From Bacilliculturomica massiliensis (GTDB lineage Bacteria; Bacillota; Clostridia; Peptostreptococcales; Anaerovoracaceae), in contig NZ_LR027598.1 in NCBI RefSeq assembly GCF_900605495.1, forward strand, positions 104,432 to 168,431: a stretch of DNA of 64,000 nucleotides, read 5' to 3'. Of the stretch, positions 53,699 through 63,029 are shown in pieces (within the stretch, counting starts at the first letter, position 1; each line of letters starts with the position of its first letter). The notes under the pieces were generated by a model that searched no databases, was not told where the DNA came from, and saw only the letters and a list, made by a program, of their open reading frames with translations. A program made the position numbers and the translations under genes.

Positions 53699-54871
53699 AT
53701 GGCGGAGAAGACAGAGGCACTCAGGAAACATTTGGAGTGGGAGGGCAAGATCGAAATTATTACCCGGGCCCCCATCAATACGAGAGAAGAATTGGCGGTG
53801 GCTTATACGCCGGGAGTGGCGGAGCCCTGTCTGGAGATCGCAAAGGATGAGAGCCTGGCCTATGATTATACAAGAAAAGGGAACCTGGTGGCGGTCATCA
53901 CCGACGGGACGGCGGTCCTGGGACTGGGCGACATCGGGCCCTCTGCGGGCATGCCAGTCATGGAAGGAAAGTGCGCGCTGTTCAAACGCTTTGCGGGGAT
54001 CGACGCCTTTCCCATCTGCATCGACTCCAAGGACCCGAACGTCATCATCGACACTGTGGTGAATATATCCAAGAGCTTCGGCGGCATCAATCTGGAGGAT
54101 ATTTCCGCGCCGCGCTGTTTTGAGATCGAAAGAGAACTGATCAAGCGCTGCGATATTCCGGTGTTTCACGACGATCAGCACGGCACGGCCATCATAACCT
54201 CGGCCGGTCTGCTGAACGCGGTGAAGCTGACGGGCAAGAAGATGGGAGAACTGAAGATCGTCATCAGCGGCGCGGGTGCCGCGGGCATCTCCATCGCTCG
54301 GCTGTTTCTGCAGATGGGCTTCGGGGACATCATTCTGTGCGGCAGCAAGGGCACGGTCTACGACGGCGCGCCGTACATCAACGAGGCGCAGCAGGAGATG
54401 GCGCAGATCACCAATAAAGGAAAACTGGCCGGCAGCCTGGCCGACGCCATGAAGGGGGCGGACGTCTTTATCGGCGTCAGCAAGCCGGGTATCGTATCTC
54501 AGGACATGGTCCGCTCCATGGCGGAGGATCCCATCTTCTTCGCCATGTCCAATCCCACGCCGGAGATCATGCCTGATCTGGCCAGAGAGGCCGGAGCGGC
54601 GGTGGTGGGAACGGGCCGCAGCGATTTCCCCAATCAGGTAAACAACGTGCTGGCGTTCCCGGGGATATTCAAAGGCGTGCTCTCCGTGCGTTCCCGCGCG
54701 ATCACGGATTCCATGAAGGAAGCGGCTGCCAGAGCGATCGCTTCTGTGATCAAAGACGACGAGCTGACGGCGGACTACGTGCTGCCCGACGCGTTCAATC
54801 CCGCCGTTGTGGAATCTGTGGCGGCGGCCGTGGCGGCTGAGGCGGTGCGGCTGGGTCTGAACCGGAAATAG
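53699..54871 (+). CDS. NAD(P)-dependent malic enzyme
   Basis: Oxidatively decarboxylates malate to pyruvate; 390 residues, the short bacterial malic enzyme. The N-terminal domain has the catalytic Tyr region [12 protein letters not shown] and Lys in [22 protein letters not shown]. Metal ligands lie in [11 protein letters not shown], and the Rossmann loop is [12 protein letters not shown] (GxGxxG). [10 protein letters not shown] completes the site. Cofactor preference is not certain. ATG 53699 follows cggagga. Fumarase begins ten bases after its stop, so fumarate to malate to pyruvate is encoded in one unit. Confidence 0.95.
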   Translation: MAEKTEALRKHLEWEGKIEIITRAPINTREELAVAYTPGVAEPCLEIAKDESLAYDYTRKGNLVAVITDGTAVLGLGDIGPSAGMPVMEGKCALFKRFAGIDAFPICIDSKDPNVIIDTVVNISKSFGGINLEDISAPRCFEIERELIKRCDIPVFHDDQHGTAIITSAGLLNAVKLTGKKMGELKIVISGAGAAGISIARLFLQMGFGDIILCGSKGTVYDGAPYINEAQQEMAQITNKGKLAGSLADAMKGADVFIGVSKPGIVSQDMVRSMAEDPIFFAMSNPTPEIMPDLAREAGAAVVGTGRSDFPNQVNNVLAFPGIFKGVLSVRSRAITDSMKEAAARAIASVIKDDELTADYVLPDAFNPAVVESVAAAVAAEAVRLGLNRK

Positions 54872-54881
54872 GGAGGACGAG

Positions 54882-56264
54882 ATGGAATACAGAATCGAAC
54901 ACGATACCATGGGGGAAGTGAAAGTTCCGGCGGATAAGTACTGGGGCGCGCAGACGCAGAGAAGTTTTGAGAACTTCAGGATCGGAACGCAGAAAATGCC
55001 GCTGGAGATCGTTCACGCTTTCGGAGTGCTGAAGAAAGCGGCGGCGCTGGCCAATGAAAAACTTGGGATGATCGACGGGAAACGGGCGGCGGCCATCGCG
55101 GCGGCCTGCGACGAGATCACCGCGGGCAGACTGGACGATCAGTTCCCGCTGGTGATCTACCAGACGGGAAGCGGAACGCAGTCCAATATGAACGCCAACG
55201 AGGTCATCGCCAACCGGGGCAATGAGATACTGGGCGAAAAACTTCTGCATCCCAACGACCATGTGAATCGTTCTCAGAGCTCCAACGACACGTTTCCCAC
55301 GGCCATGCACATCGCGGCGCTCACCGCGGTGGAGACGAAACTGATCCCGGCTGTCCGGCAGCTGGAGGACACGTTCAGGAGACTGGCGGAGGAGAATCGG
55401 GACGTCATAAAGACGGGGAGGACGCATCTGCAGGACGCCACGCCGCTGACCCTCGGGCAGGAGATCAGCGCCTGGGCCTACATGCTGGAGCGCTGCCGGA
55501 CCATGCTTGCCGATTCTCTGGCAGGCGTTCGGGAGCTGGCTCTGGGGGGGACTGCCGTGGGGACGGGATTAAATGCTCACCCGGATTTTGCAGCCGCGGC
55601 GGCGGCTGAGATCTGCCGGCTGACGGGGCTGGACTTCGTTACCTCCCCCAATAAGTTCCACGCGCTGACCAGCAAGGACGCGCTGGTCCACGCCCACGGA
55701 GCCATGAAGGCGCTGGCGGCGGACCTGATGAAGATCGCCAACGATGTGCGCTGGCTGGCCAGCGGACCCCGCTGCGGAATCGGGGAGATCCTGATACCGG
55801 AAAACGAACCGGGAAGCTCCATCATGCCGGGAAAAGTGAACCCCACCCAGTGCGAGGCTTTGACTATGGTCTGCGCCCAGGTCATGGGAAACGACGTGAC
55901 GGTGGGGATCGCGGCCTCCCAGGGAAATTTCCAGCTCAACGTGTACATGCCGGTGCTGATCCACGCTTTCCTGGAATCCGCCGGACTGCTGGCGGACGCT
56001 CTGCGGTCTTTCGACGTGCACTGCGCTTCCGGGATCCGGCCAGACAGGGAGAAGATCGACGAAAATCTGAAAAAATCCCTGATGCTGGTGACGGCGCTGA
56101 ATCCCCATATCGGTTACGAAAATGCGGCGAAAGTGGCGAAAACGGCGCATAAAGAAGGCACTACGCTGAAAGAAGCTGCGGTAAAGCTGGGACTTCTGAC
56201 GGAGGAGCAGTTCGACGCGGCGGTGATACCGGAGAAGATGGTGAGACCTATTGAACGCGATTAA
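54882..56264 (+). CDS. fumC: Class II fumarate hydratase
   Basis: Hydrates fumarate to S-malate; 460 residues, iron-independent type. Conserved blocks are [51 protein letters not shown] and the SS loop [16 protein letters not shown]. The His in HLQDATP and the Ser of the loop are the catalytic pair. The GTQ(S/T)NMN and HPNDHVN pattern points to fumarase rather than aspartase. ATG 54882 follows gggagga. The 3' end overlaps the MFS gene by 14 bases. Confidence 0.95.
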   Translation: MEYRIEHDTMGEVKVPADKYWGAQTQRSFENFRIGTQKMPLEIVHAFGVLKKAAALANEKLGMIDGKRAAAIAAACDEITAGRLDDQFPLVIYQTGSGTQSNMNANEVIANRGNEILGEKLLHPNDHVNRSQSSNDTFPTAMHIAALTAVETKLIPAVRQLEDTFRRLAEENRDVIKTGRTHLQDATPLTLGQEISAWAYMLERCRTMLADSLAGVRELALGGTAVGTGLNAHPDFAAAAAAEICRLTGLDFVTSPNKFHALTSKDALVHAHGAMKALAADLMKIANDVRWLASGPRCGIGEILIPENEPGSSIMPGKVNPTQCEALTMVCAQVMGNDVTVGIAASQGNFQLNVYMPVLIHAFLESAGLLADALRSFDVHCASGIRPDREKIDENLKKSLMLVTALNPHIGYENAAKVAKTAHKEGTTLKEAAVKLGLLTEEQFDAAVIPEKMVRPIERD

Positions 56265-57528
56265 ACAATACGCCGGACTGCCGGGGCAGATCTACCTGCT
56301 CTGCGTGGTCCGCGTCATCACCTGCATGGGCATGTTCATCTATCCGTTTCTGGCCATGCTGCTGAAGTCCAGGCTGGGATTCAGCGAGCTGCAGATCGGC
56401 CAGGTGATGCTGCTCATCGCCGGGGCCAATATCGGCGGCTCTCTGCTCAGCGGCAGGCTGTCGGACCGTCTGGGAAGAAAGCGGGTATATCAGTGGTCCC
56501 TCCTGCTGGGCGTGGCCACGCTGATCGCAGGGGGACTGGTGTGCGAAAGTCTGGCTGTGATCCCCTGCGTGATCATCGTGTACTTTTGCGTGAGCATGAC
56601 CATGCCGGCCGTCGCCGCAATGATCACAGACTGGTCGGAACCGTCCAACCGGTCCGAGTGCTTTTCCCTCATGTACCTCAGCACGAATATCGGGTTTTCC
56701 GTGGGGCCGTTTATCGCGGGATTTCTGTTCTACGATCACACGCCCTGGATCTTCTGGGGGCAGGCCGTGAGCTTCGGCGCCACGGCGGTGATGGCGGCGT
56801 TTTTCATCCACGACTCGGCGCCGGGAGGACCGGGAACCCAGGCCGTGTCAAGGGCGCCGGAAGAGCAGGAGAAAGCCGGGGACGCGGGGCCTGAAGGGCC
56901 GCTGAAGGCCGGGGAGGCGGGGCTGTTTCGGCTGGTCCTGCGCTCGCCGCTGCTGACCTGCTTTGTGATCTGTCTGGCGGTGCTTTCCATCTGCTATATT
57001 CAGATCGATTTCCTGCTGCCTCTGCAGGTAGGAGATATTTTCGGCGAGGAGCTGGGTTCCCGCTACTTCGGCATGATCTCCGCGGCCAACGGTGTCGTGT
57101 GCGTGGTGGCCACGCCGTTTCTCGTCTCGCTCACCAAGCGGAGAAATCAACTGCTGAGCATCGCGCTGGCGGGGCTGCTCTATATGGTGGGTTTCGGCGG
57201 ATATGCCCTGGCCAGAAGTCTGCCTGCCTTCATCGCGCTGGTGGCGGTGTGGACCTCGGGGGAGATCCTCATTTCCACAGGTTCCGGCGTCTACATAGCG
57301 GAGCACTCCCCGGAGACGCACAGGGCCCGCTTCCAGTCCCTTTATGAATTCAGCCGCGGCGTGGGCAAAGCCTTTGGACCCACGGCTTTCGGCTATTATC
57401 TCATCTATGGAAGCATCCGGAGCGCCTGGGTGCTGGTGGGAGGGATCTGCCTTGCGGCTTCGGTCGCCTTGATGATCATGGCCTTCTGCGAGTCGAGAGC
57501 GCGCGGCAGGCATCGGGACGCACGGTAA
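56251..57528 (+). CDS. Major facilitator superfamily transporter
   Basis: Twelve-segment carrier of 425 residues. The MFS loop 2-3 motif reads [13 protein letters not shown]; the central cytoplasmic loop (about 190-225) is Gly/Pro/Glu-rich and poorly constrained. Start is TTG 56251, overlapping fumC; the next ATG would remove part of the first membrane segment. The nearby ggtgag is a modest binding site, consistent with coupled translation. Linkage to fumC and malic enzyme suggests a dicarboxylate or the substrate of module B, but drug-exporter-type MFS proteins look similar. Confidence 0.82.
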   Translation: MNAIKQYAGLPGQIYLLCVVRVITCMGMFIYPFLAMLLKSRLGFSELQIGQVMLLIAGANIGGSLLSGRLSDRLGRKRVYQWSLLLGVATLIAGGLVCESLAVIPCVIIVYFCVSMTMPAVAAMITDWSEPSNRSECFSLMYLSTNIGFSVGPFIAGFLFYDHTPWIFWGQAVSFGATAVMAAFFIHDSAPGGPGTQAVSRAPEEQEKAGDAGPEGPLKAGEAGLFRLVLRSPLLTCFVICLAVLSICYIQIDFLLPLQVGDIFGEELGSRYFGMISAANGVVCVVATPFLVSLTKRRNQLLSIALAGLLYMVGFGGYALARSLPAFIALVAVWTSGEILISTGSGVYIAEHSPETHRARFQSLYEFSRGVGKAFGPTAFGYYLIYGSIRSAWVLVGGICLAASVALMIMAFCESRARGRHRDAR

Positions 57529-57539
57529 GGGAGGTCGTG

Positions 57540-59678
57540 ATGAAACAGATCGCGGTGGTAGCCAATCAGCGGAAATACGCAGAAGAACTGCGCGTCAATC
57601 TGCTGGATTATTTTGAAGGTCTGGTGCGGATCAACACATATACCATGGAGGATCTGGCCTCCATCGATTTTCTGGAGGAGGACCTTGTGGGAGTCACGTA
57701 TACGATCCTGCAGGATGTGAAGCCGAAGGTGAAGAGCACCTCGGCGCTGACCGCCTTCAATCTCATGATGACGAAGAACAATGTGGAGAAGCTGAAGGGT
57801 CTTCCGGGAAATACCAGAGCCCTTCTGGTCAATCTGGACCAGCGCTCCTGTCTGCAGATGATCGCCAACATTTACGCTCTGGGCTACCGGGACATCGAGC
57901 TGATCCCCTATTACGGAGAGGGGGATTACGACCGGTCCATCCGCCTGGCCATCACGCCCGACGAGGAACGTCTGGTGCCTTCGGGGATCGAACGGGTCAT
58001 CAACGTGGGACACCGTGAGATCGACATGAACTGTATTCTGGATATCGCGGACCGTCTGGGGGTCAAGGACGTCCTGCGGTCCTCCGATCGATTTGCCAGA
58101 AAGAAGGACACGCTGTTCGGCAGTTCCAGCGTGGAAAAAATACTGGGGGAGAACGAGGAACTGTCGGATCAGATCGGCATGCTGATCCAGCTGATGGAGC
58201 AGGGGATCCTCATCACGGACAATATGGGCAGGATCTATCTGTTCAACGAGAAGGCGGAAGCGCTGCTCCGGGGCCGTCAGGAGCTGTCGAAAGGACTGCT
58301 GGCCGCGGAGATACTGCCGGAGATCGATCTGGGAGACCCGGACTTTTTTGAGGAAGGGAGAAAGGAACTGCTGATCTCCGACGGCGCGCAGAATCTGATC
58401 GTTTCCATCGTTCCCATACGGGCGCGGAAGGGGATGGGCGGCCACATCATATCGGTCAAAAACTTTGAAGAGGTGGAGGAACATCAGCACGGCGTACGGG
58501 CCAGACTGAGCCAGCGCAGCCATACCGCCAAGTATGATTTTTCCGATATCAAGGGCGGCAGCAGGGCGATCGCGGAGGCTGCGGCTGCAGCGCGGCGGAT
58601 GGCCGGATCGGATTCGTCCATTCTCATCACGGGGGAAAGCGGCACGGGAAAAGAGGTCTTTGCCCAGAGTATTCACAACGCCTCTGCCAGACGCCGTTAT
58701 AATTTCGTGGCGGTAAACTGTGCGGCGATCCCGGAAAATCTGCTGGAAAGCGAGATGTTCGGATACGAAGAGGGATCCTTTACCGGAGCCAGGCGGGGCG
58801 GCAAGATCGGGTATTTTGAACTGGCCCACAAGGGAACTATTTTCCTGGATGAGATCGGGGAGATGCCTCTGCGTCTGCAGGCGAAGCTGCTGCGGGCCAT
58901 CGAGGAGCGAAAGATCATCAAGATCGGTTCCCAGAAGGTGATCGACGTGGATGTACGGATCATCGCCGCTACCAACAAGGATCTGTACCGGATGGCGCGG
59001 GAGGGCGTTTTCCGGGAGGATCTGTATTACAGGCTCAACGTTCTGCCGCTGAGCATTCCGCCGCTGCGGGAGCGGAAAGGCGATATTATGCTTCTGATCT
59101 GTCATTTTATGGAGCTTCATCGCCGCCGGCTGATCTTCAGCCCCGAGGCCCAGGGGATCCTGGAAGCGTATGAGTGGCGTGGGAATATCCGTGAACTGAG
59201 AAATGTGGTGGAATATCTGACGAACCTGGAAAAGCGGGAGATCGGAAAGGAGGATCTTCCCTCTGCTCTGCTGCAGAGCGGAGGGGAGCCGGAGGTCCAT
59301 ACGGAGCGGCGCTCTGCTCCCGGAGGGGGAGACGGATCTGCGGCGGCCGTAGAATATGGGCTGCTGGGCAGACTTCTGCTGCGGGAGAGCAATCGGCTGG
59401 AGATCTACCTCTTTGTGCTGGAGGAGTTGGAAAAAGCGGCCCTGTGCGGCCGGCGCACGGGCAGGCCCGGCCTGGCCGCGTATAAGAGACGGGGCAGGCC
59501 CGGCCTGGCCGCGGCAGCGCGGGAGCAGAAACGCTTCTTCACGGAGCCGGAGATCCGGGCTGCTTTGAACCGGCTGAACGACTGCGGATTTGTACGGTCC
59601 GGCAAGGGCCGCGGGGGAAGCGTCATCACAGAGAAGGGTATGCTGCTGAAAGAAGAAATAAAGAAGGCCAACTGGTGA
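57540..59678 (+). CDS. Sigma-54-dependent activator C
   Basis: Third paralogue, 712 residues: sensor region (1-190), PAS (about 205-320, [18 protein letters not shown]), AAA+ (about 340-585) with GESGTGKE near 365, GSFTGA near 412 and GTIFLDE. The C-terminal winged helix has [19 protein letters not shown] and GRGGSVIT. Within it, before the recognition helix, lies an in-frame 33-bp tandem duplication (GRPGLAA twice, 59459-59513) not found in the other two activators. ATG 57540 follows gggaggtc, 11 bases after the MFS stop, so this activator may be cotranscribed with fumC-MFS. Two hairpins and sigma-54 promoter C follow. Confidence 0.9.
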   Translation: MKQIAVVANQRKYAEELRVNLLDYFEGLVRINTYTMEDLASIDFLEEDLVGVTYTILQDVKPKVKSTSALTAFNLMMTKNNVEKLKGLPGNTRALLVNLDQRSCLQMIANIYALGYRDIELIPYYGEGDYDRSIRLAITPDEERLVPSGIERVINVGHREIDMNCILDIADRLGVKDVLRSSDRFARKKDTLFGSSSVEKILGENEELSDQIGMLIQLMEQGILITDNMGRIYLFNEKAEALLRGRQELSKGLLAAEILPEIDLGDPDFFEEGRKELLISDGAQNLIVSIVPIRARKGMGGHIISVKNFEEVEEHQHGVRARLSQRSHTAKYDFSDIKGGSRAIAEAAAAARRMAGSDSSILITGESGTGKEVFAQSIHNASARRRYNFVAVNCAAIPENLLESEMFGYEEGSFTGARRGGKIGYFELAHKGTIFLDEIGEMPLRLQAKLLRAIEERKIIKIGSQKVIDVDVRIIAATNKDLYRMAREGVFREDLYYRLNVLPLSIPPLRERKGDIMLLICHFMELHRRRLIFSPEAQGILEAYEWRGNIRELRNVVEYLTNLEKREIGKEDLPSALLQSGGEPEVHTERRSAPGGGDGSAAAVEYGLLGRLLLRESNRLEIYLFVLEELEKAALCGRRTGRPGLAAYKRRGRPGLAAAAREQKRFFTEPEIRAALNRLNDCGFVRSGKGRGGSVITEKGMLLKEEIKKANW
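59459..59513 (+). repeat. In-frame 33-bp-spaced duplication in activator C
   Basis: A 22-mer beginning gggcaggcccggcc occurs at 59459-59480 and again at 59492-59513, 33 bases apart, adding eleven residues to the winged-helix region. Confidence 0.85.
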
Positions 59679-59703
59679 ATATTTCGCCAGCTGGCCTTCT
59701 TTG
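59662..59703 (+). terminator. Terminator of activator C
   Basis: aagaaggccaactgg (59661-59675) pairs with ccagctggccttctt (59687-59701) with one mismatch, overlapping the stop codon region. Confidence 0.75.
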
Positions 59704-59720
59704 TTCATGGCATTATCCGT

Positions 59721-59748
59721 AAAAAAGCGCCTTTTTGGCGCTTTTTTG
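59721..59748. terminator. Second hairpin abutting sigma-54 promoter C
   Basis: aaaaaagcgcc (59721-59731) and ggcgctttttt (59737-59747): a perfect 11-bp stem ending in T residues two bases before the -24 element. Confidence 0.8.
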
Positions 59749-59749
59749 T

Positions 59750-59765
59750 TGGCACGATATTTGCT
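59750..59765 (+). promoter_or_regulatory. Sigma-54 promoter C
   Basis: TGGCACG-ATAT-TTGCT, full -24/-12 consensus. Predicted start near 59776, about 54 bases before the first CE4 gene. Only about 70 bases separate it from the activator stop, so activator sites may lie within coding sequence. Confidence 0.9.
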
Positions 59766-59829
59766 TTTTACTATGATAGACAGATAACCGGATCCGTTAT
59801 AGTGGACTGCGTTTGCAAGGAGAGCTGAG

Positions 59830-60714
59830 ATGAAAAAGACAGTATGGCCCAATGGATGCCGCTGCGCCGCCATGTTTACCTTCGATCTGGACGGTGACAC
59901 CACGTGGGAAAACGGCGCCAGGGCGATCCCAGGCGGAGAGGATTACATCCGCTCCAGGTCGGTGGGAAATTACGGGCCGAAGCGGGCGGCCGACATGATC
60001 CTCGATATGCTGGACCGCTACGGTGTAAAGGGTACCTTTTACGTGCCGGGATTGACGGCGGAGCGCTGGCCGGAAGTGGTGAAGAGGATCGCCGGCGCGG
60101 GTCACGAGATCGGACACCACGGGTATGCTCACGAACGGTTTGCGGGCAAGACGGTGGAAGAACAGATCGAGATCATTGAAAAAAGCCAGCAGATCTATGA
60201 AGATCTGATCGGCAGGAAGGCGGCGGGTTTTCGAACCCCCTCGGGAGACTGGTCTCCGGAGACGCCGAAGCTCTTGTGGGAACGGGGATTTTCCTATTCC
60301 AGTTCCATGCGGGGCGACGACAGACCCTACCGGACGGTGATCGACGGCAGGGAGACGGACTTTATTGAAATTCCCACCAAATGGGAGCTGGACGACTATG
60401 TGGAGATGGCCTACAACATGTATACGCCCACTCCGAAGGGTCAGGACAGGATCGCCTGTTACCGCAGCGTACTGGACAATTTCGTCCGGGAATTCGAGGG
60501 CTGTTACCGCTACGGTCTGTGCATCGCCTTTATGATGCACCCGCAGGTCATCGGAACGCCGGGCAGGATCCTGATCCTGGAAGAGCTGCTGAAAAAGATC
60601 ACGGCCATGGAGGACGTCTGGGTGGCCACGGGCCAGGAGGTGGCGGACTGGTACCGCGAGACCGCGGCGAAAGAGGAAGAACAGGAGGGCAAGCCATGTA
60701 TATGCAGACAGTAA
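59830..60714 (+). CDS. CE4-fold hydrolase, cyclic-imidase/HpPgdA-like, metal site intact (module C)
   Basis: Protein of 294 residues, close paralogue of 44590-45429; long stretches such as FDLDGDTTWENG, GHHGYAHERF and IPTKWELDDYVEMAYNMY are identical. Catalytic Asp19 and metal ligands Asp21, His97 and His101 are kept. No signal peptide. The C-terminus adds a charged tail (KEEEQEG) compared with the module A copy. ATG 59830 follows aaggag and is the first gene after sigma-54 promoter C. Its 3' end overlaps the start of the degenerate partner by 19 bases, so the two products are made together. Confidence 0.85.
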   Translation: MKKTVWPNGCRCAAMFTFDLDGDTTWENGARAIPGGEDYIRSRSVGNYGPKRAADMILDMLDRYGVKGTFYVPGLTAERWPEVVKRIAGAGHEIGHHGYAHERFAGKTVEEQIEIIEKSQQIYEDLIGRKAAGFRTPSGDWSPETPKLLWERGFSYSSSMRGDDRPYRTVIDGRETDFIEIPTKWELDDYVEMAYNMYTPTPKGQDRIACYRSVLDNFVREFEGCYRYGLCIAFMMHPQVIGTPGRILILEELLKKITAMEDVWVATGQEVADWYRETAAKEEEQEGKPCICRQ

Positions 60715-61529
60715 AATGGCCGGAAGGGCGGAAGTGCGCGGCCATGGTCACCGTTAATCTGGATGCGGAATTCTTCTGGCTGGAACTGGACCCGGCGTGC
60801 GTCAACATGCCCAAGACGCTGTCCATGGGCCAGTACGGCATGACAAGAGGACTGGGACGCCTGCTGGAAGCCTTTGAAAAGAGAGGGATCAAGGCTACCT
60901 TTTTCGTGCCGGGAAAGACGGCGGAGCTTTATGGAGAACAGATGAGGGAGATCGCAGCGGCAGGCCACGAGATCGCCTGCCGGGGTTATGCCTGTGAAAA
61001 TCTGGCCCTTCTCCCTCCGGAAGAGCAGCGGGAACTGATCGCCAGGGGAGCCCAGGCCGTGGAGAAAAGCTGCGGTGTGAAGCCGGCGGGCTTTCGGGCG
61101 CCTAACGGAGAGATCACGTTGGAGACGCTGAGGATCGTCAGGGATCTTGGCATGAGTTATTCCAGCTGTCTGTCCGACGACGACCGGCCTTACTACAAGG
61201 ATCTGGGCGACGGCCGGCTGCTGGAGATACCCGCTCACTGGGCGATGTACGATCTGCCCTATTTTGCCTTCAATTATAATCCCGCCTTCCCCGCGGGACA
61301 GGGTCGGATCGCCAACTATTCCGGCGTGCTGTCCAACTGGAAGGACGAATTTTACGGGTACCACCGCTGCGGTCTGTGTTATGTGCTGCAGCTGGACCCG
61401 CAGACAGCGGGAAATCCGGGACGGATCGGCATAGTGGAGGAACTTCTGGATTATATGGAAGAGCTGGGAGGTACCTGGTTTGCAACGGGAAGTCAGATGC
61501 TGGATTGGTTTGGATCCGGCGAAAATTAG
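60696..61529 (+). CDS. Degenerate CE4-fold protein, putative pseudoenzyme partner (module C)
   Basis: Protein of 277 residues, paralogue of 45445-46290. The catalytic base is Asn21; the metal Asp is retained as Asp23, but both metal histidines are lost (Arg96 and Cys100 in CRGYACEN). The loss differs from the module A copy, which lost Asp and one His. The remainder, including LSMGQYGMTRGLGRL, DDRPYYKDLGDG and the HWAMYDLPYFAFNYNPAFPAG-type block, is strongly conserved between the two, implying a shared non-catalytic role. ATG 60696 follows caggaggg inside the previous gene. Confidence 0.8.
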   Translation: MYMQTVKWPEGRKCAAMVTVNLDAEFFWLELDPACVNMPKTLSMGQYGMTRGLGRLLEAFEKRGIKATFFVPGKTAELYGEQMREIAAAGHEIACRGYACENLALLPPEEQRELIARGAQAVEKSCGVKPAGFRAPNGEITLETLRIVRDLGMSYSSCLSDDDRPYYKDLGDGRLLEIPAHWAMYDLPYFAFNYNPAFPAGQGRIANYSGVLSNWKDEFYGYHRCGLCYVLQLDPQTAGNPGRIGIVEELLDYMEELGGTWFATGSQMLDWFGSGEN

Positions 61530-61541
61530 GAGGGGACAACT

Positions 61542-62927
61542 GTGGAACAAAAGAAAAGTCGCTTTAAGATACCTCACGTTTATATCATTCTCGTACTCAT
61601 CATCATTTTTGCCGGTGTTCTGACGTACATCGTGCCGGCTGGAGAATACACCCGGGTGGAAGTAAACGGCATGAACGTAGTGGATCCCGCCAGTTTTCAC
61701 TACATAGATCAGAATCCGGTCTCCTGGTTTGAAATGATCACGGCCATACCGGAGGGCTTTCTGGCGGGAGCATCCATTATCGTACTGATGTTTGTCAGCG
61801 TTGGCAGCATCGGATTTTACACATCCACCGGCGCTCTGGAGCGGGTCCTGTCTTCCGTCACGAAAGGCGGCGGGGGCGGGAGCCGGATCGCGCTGATGAT
61901 CGGCATCATGTTGTTCTTCTTCCTGAACGCAGGACTGACGGGCGCCATGAATACGCCGGTGGTCTACGTGCCGCTGATCGTCAGTCTCTGTCTGGCGCTG
62001 GGCTACGACGCCATGACCGGACTGGGCATGATCGCGGTCAGCGTCATGATCGGCTTTGGATCCGGCCCCACCAACCCCAATACAGTGGTGGTGGCCCAGG
62101 AGATCGCCGAGCTTCCCATCTATTCCGGACTGGGTTTCCGAACGTTCTGCTACCTGTTTCTGGGGGCCGTGGGATTCGCCTATGTGATCCGTTACGCGGA
62201 ACGGGTCAGAAAGGATCCAAGCCGAAGTCTCAGCAGCGGCGTTGCGGCGCTGGAGCCGGTGCAGAGGGAAGAGGAGATGCAGCCCGCCACATTCCGGGAT
62301 AAATTGCTGGTGTTCATGCTGCTGTTTTCCACCATCGCCATCGCCCTTCTGACCATCTGGCTGCAGCTGGGCCTGAATGAGATGACGGCGCTCTATCTGA
62401 TCTTCGGCGTGATCGGCGGAGTGATCGCCGGTTTCAACGCGGAAGAGATCGCAGATAAATTCACGGAATTTGGAAAGACCATATTTCTGGCCGTCATGGT
62501 CATCGCCCTGGCCCGGGCTATTCCCATCGTGCTGGAAAAAGGGCAGATCATCGACACGATCATCTACGCACTGGCGCAGATCCTTCAGAATCTGCCGGCT
62601 TCTGTGAACGCCATCGGAATGTTCATCGCCCAGACCTTTATCAATTTCTTCATCAATTCCGGGAGCGGTCAGGCCATGGCCATGATGCCCATTATGTCTC
62701 CCCTTTCCGATCTGATCGGCGTCAGCCGGCAGACGGCCATATTGGCTTTCCAGTTCGGCGACGGTTTCTCCAATCTGGTGTGGCCCACGTCGGCCATCGT
62801 CATGGCTTACATTTCCGCGGCGAATCTGGATTTTGGGCGCTATCTGAAATTTGTGCTGCCGCTGTTCCTGCTGCTGGTAGTGCTGAGCTCGGCGCTGCTG
62901 TTTGCGGCCACGGTCATCGGATATTGA
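61542..62927 (+). CDS. YfcC family carrier (C4-dicarboxylate/basic amino-acid antiporter-like)
   Basis: Membrane protein of 461 residues with about eleven to twelve segments. The N-terminal KIPHVYIILVLIIIFAGVLTYIVPAGEY is typical of the YfcC/DcuC-related group, and FGSGPTNPNTVVVAQEIA and NFFINSGSGQAMAMMPIMSPLSDLIG are the two re-entrant substrate blocks. Members move dicarboxylates, arginine/ornithine or peptides; the substrate here is unknown. GTG 61542 follows aggagggg, 12 bases after the CE4 partner. It fills the slot of the AGCS carrier in module A. Confidence 0.85.
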   Translation: MEQKKSRFKIPHVYIILVLIIIFAGVLTYIVPAGEYTRVEVNGMNVVDPASFHYIDQNPVSWFEMITAIPEGFLAGASIIVLMFVSVGSIGFYTSTGALERVLSSVTKGGGGGSRIALMIGIMLFFFLNAGLTGAMNTPVVYVPLIVSLCLALGYDAMTGLGMIAVSVMIGFGSGPTNPNTVVVAQEIAELPIYSGLGFRTFCYLFLGAVGFAYVIRYAERVRKDPSRSLSSGVAALEPVQREEEMQPATFRDKLLVFMLLFSTIAIALLTIWLQLGLNEMTALYLIFGVIGGVIAGFNAEEIADKFTEFGKTIFLAVMVIALARAIPIVLEKGQIIDTIIYALAQILQNLPASVNAIGMFIAQTFINFFINSGSGQAMAMMPIMSPLSDLIGVSRQTAILAFQFGDGFSNLVWPTSAIVMAYISAANLDFGRYLKFVLPLFLLLVVLSSALLFAATVIGY

Positions 62928-62988
62928 CCGGATAAAGGGTTGGATCAAAACGCAGCCGGAGCAGGCAGGCGCATAGGAGAGCTGCCGG

Positions 62989-63008
62989 CCGGTCTGGAAC
63001 CAGACCGG
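62989..63008 (+). other. Hairpin upstream of the M20 gene
   Basis: ccggtctgg (62989-62997), loop aa, ccagaccgg (63000-63008): a tight perfect stem without a T-tail. It could modulate read-through or stabilise the downstream message. Confidence 0.5.
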
Positions 63009-63029
63009 TCGGCGGAGACGGGAGGAAGC

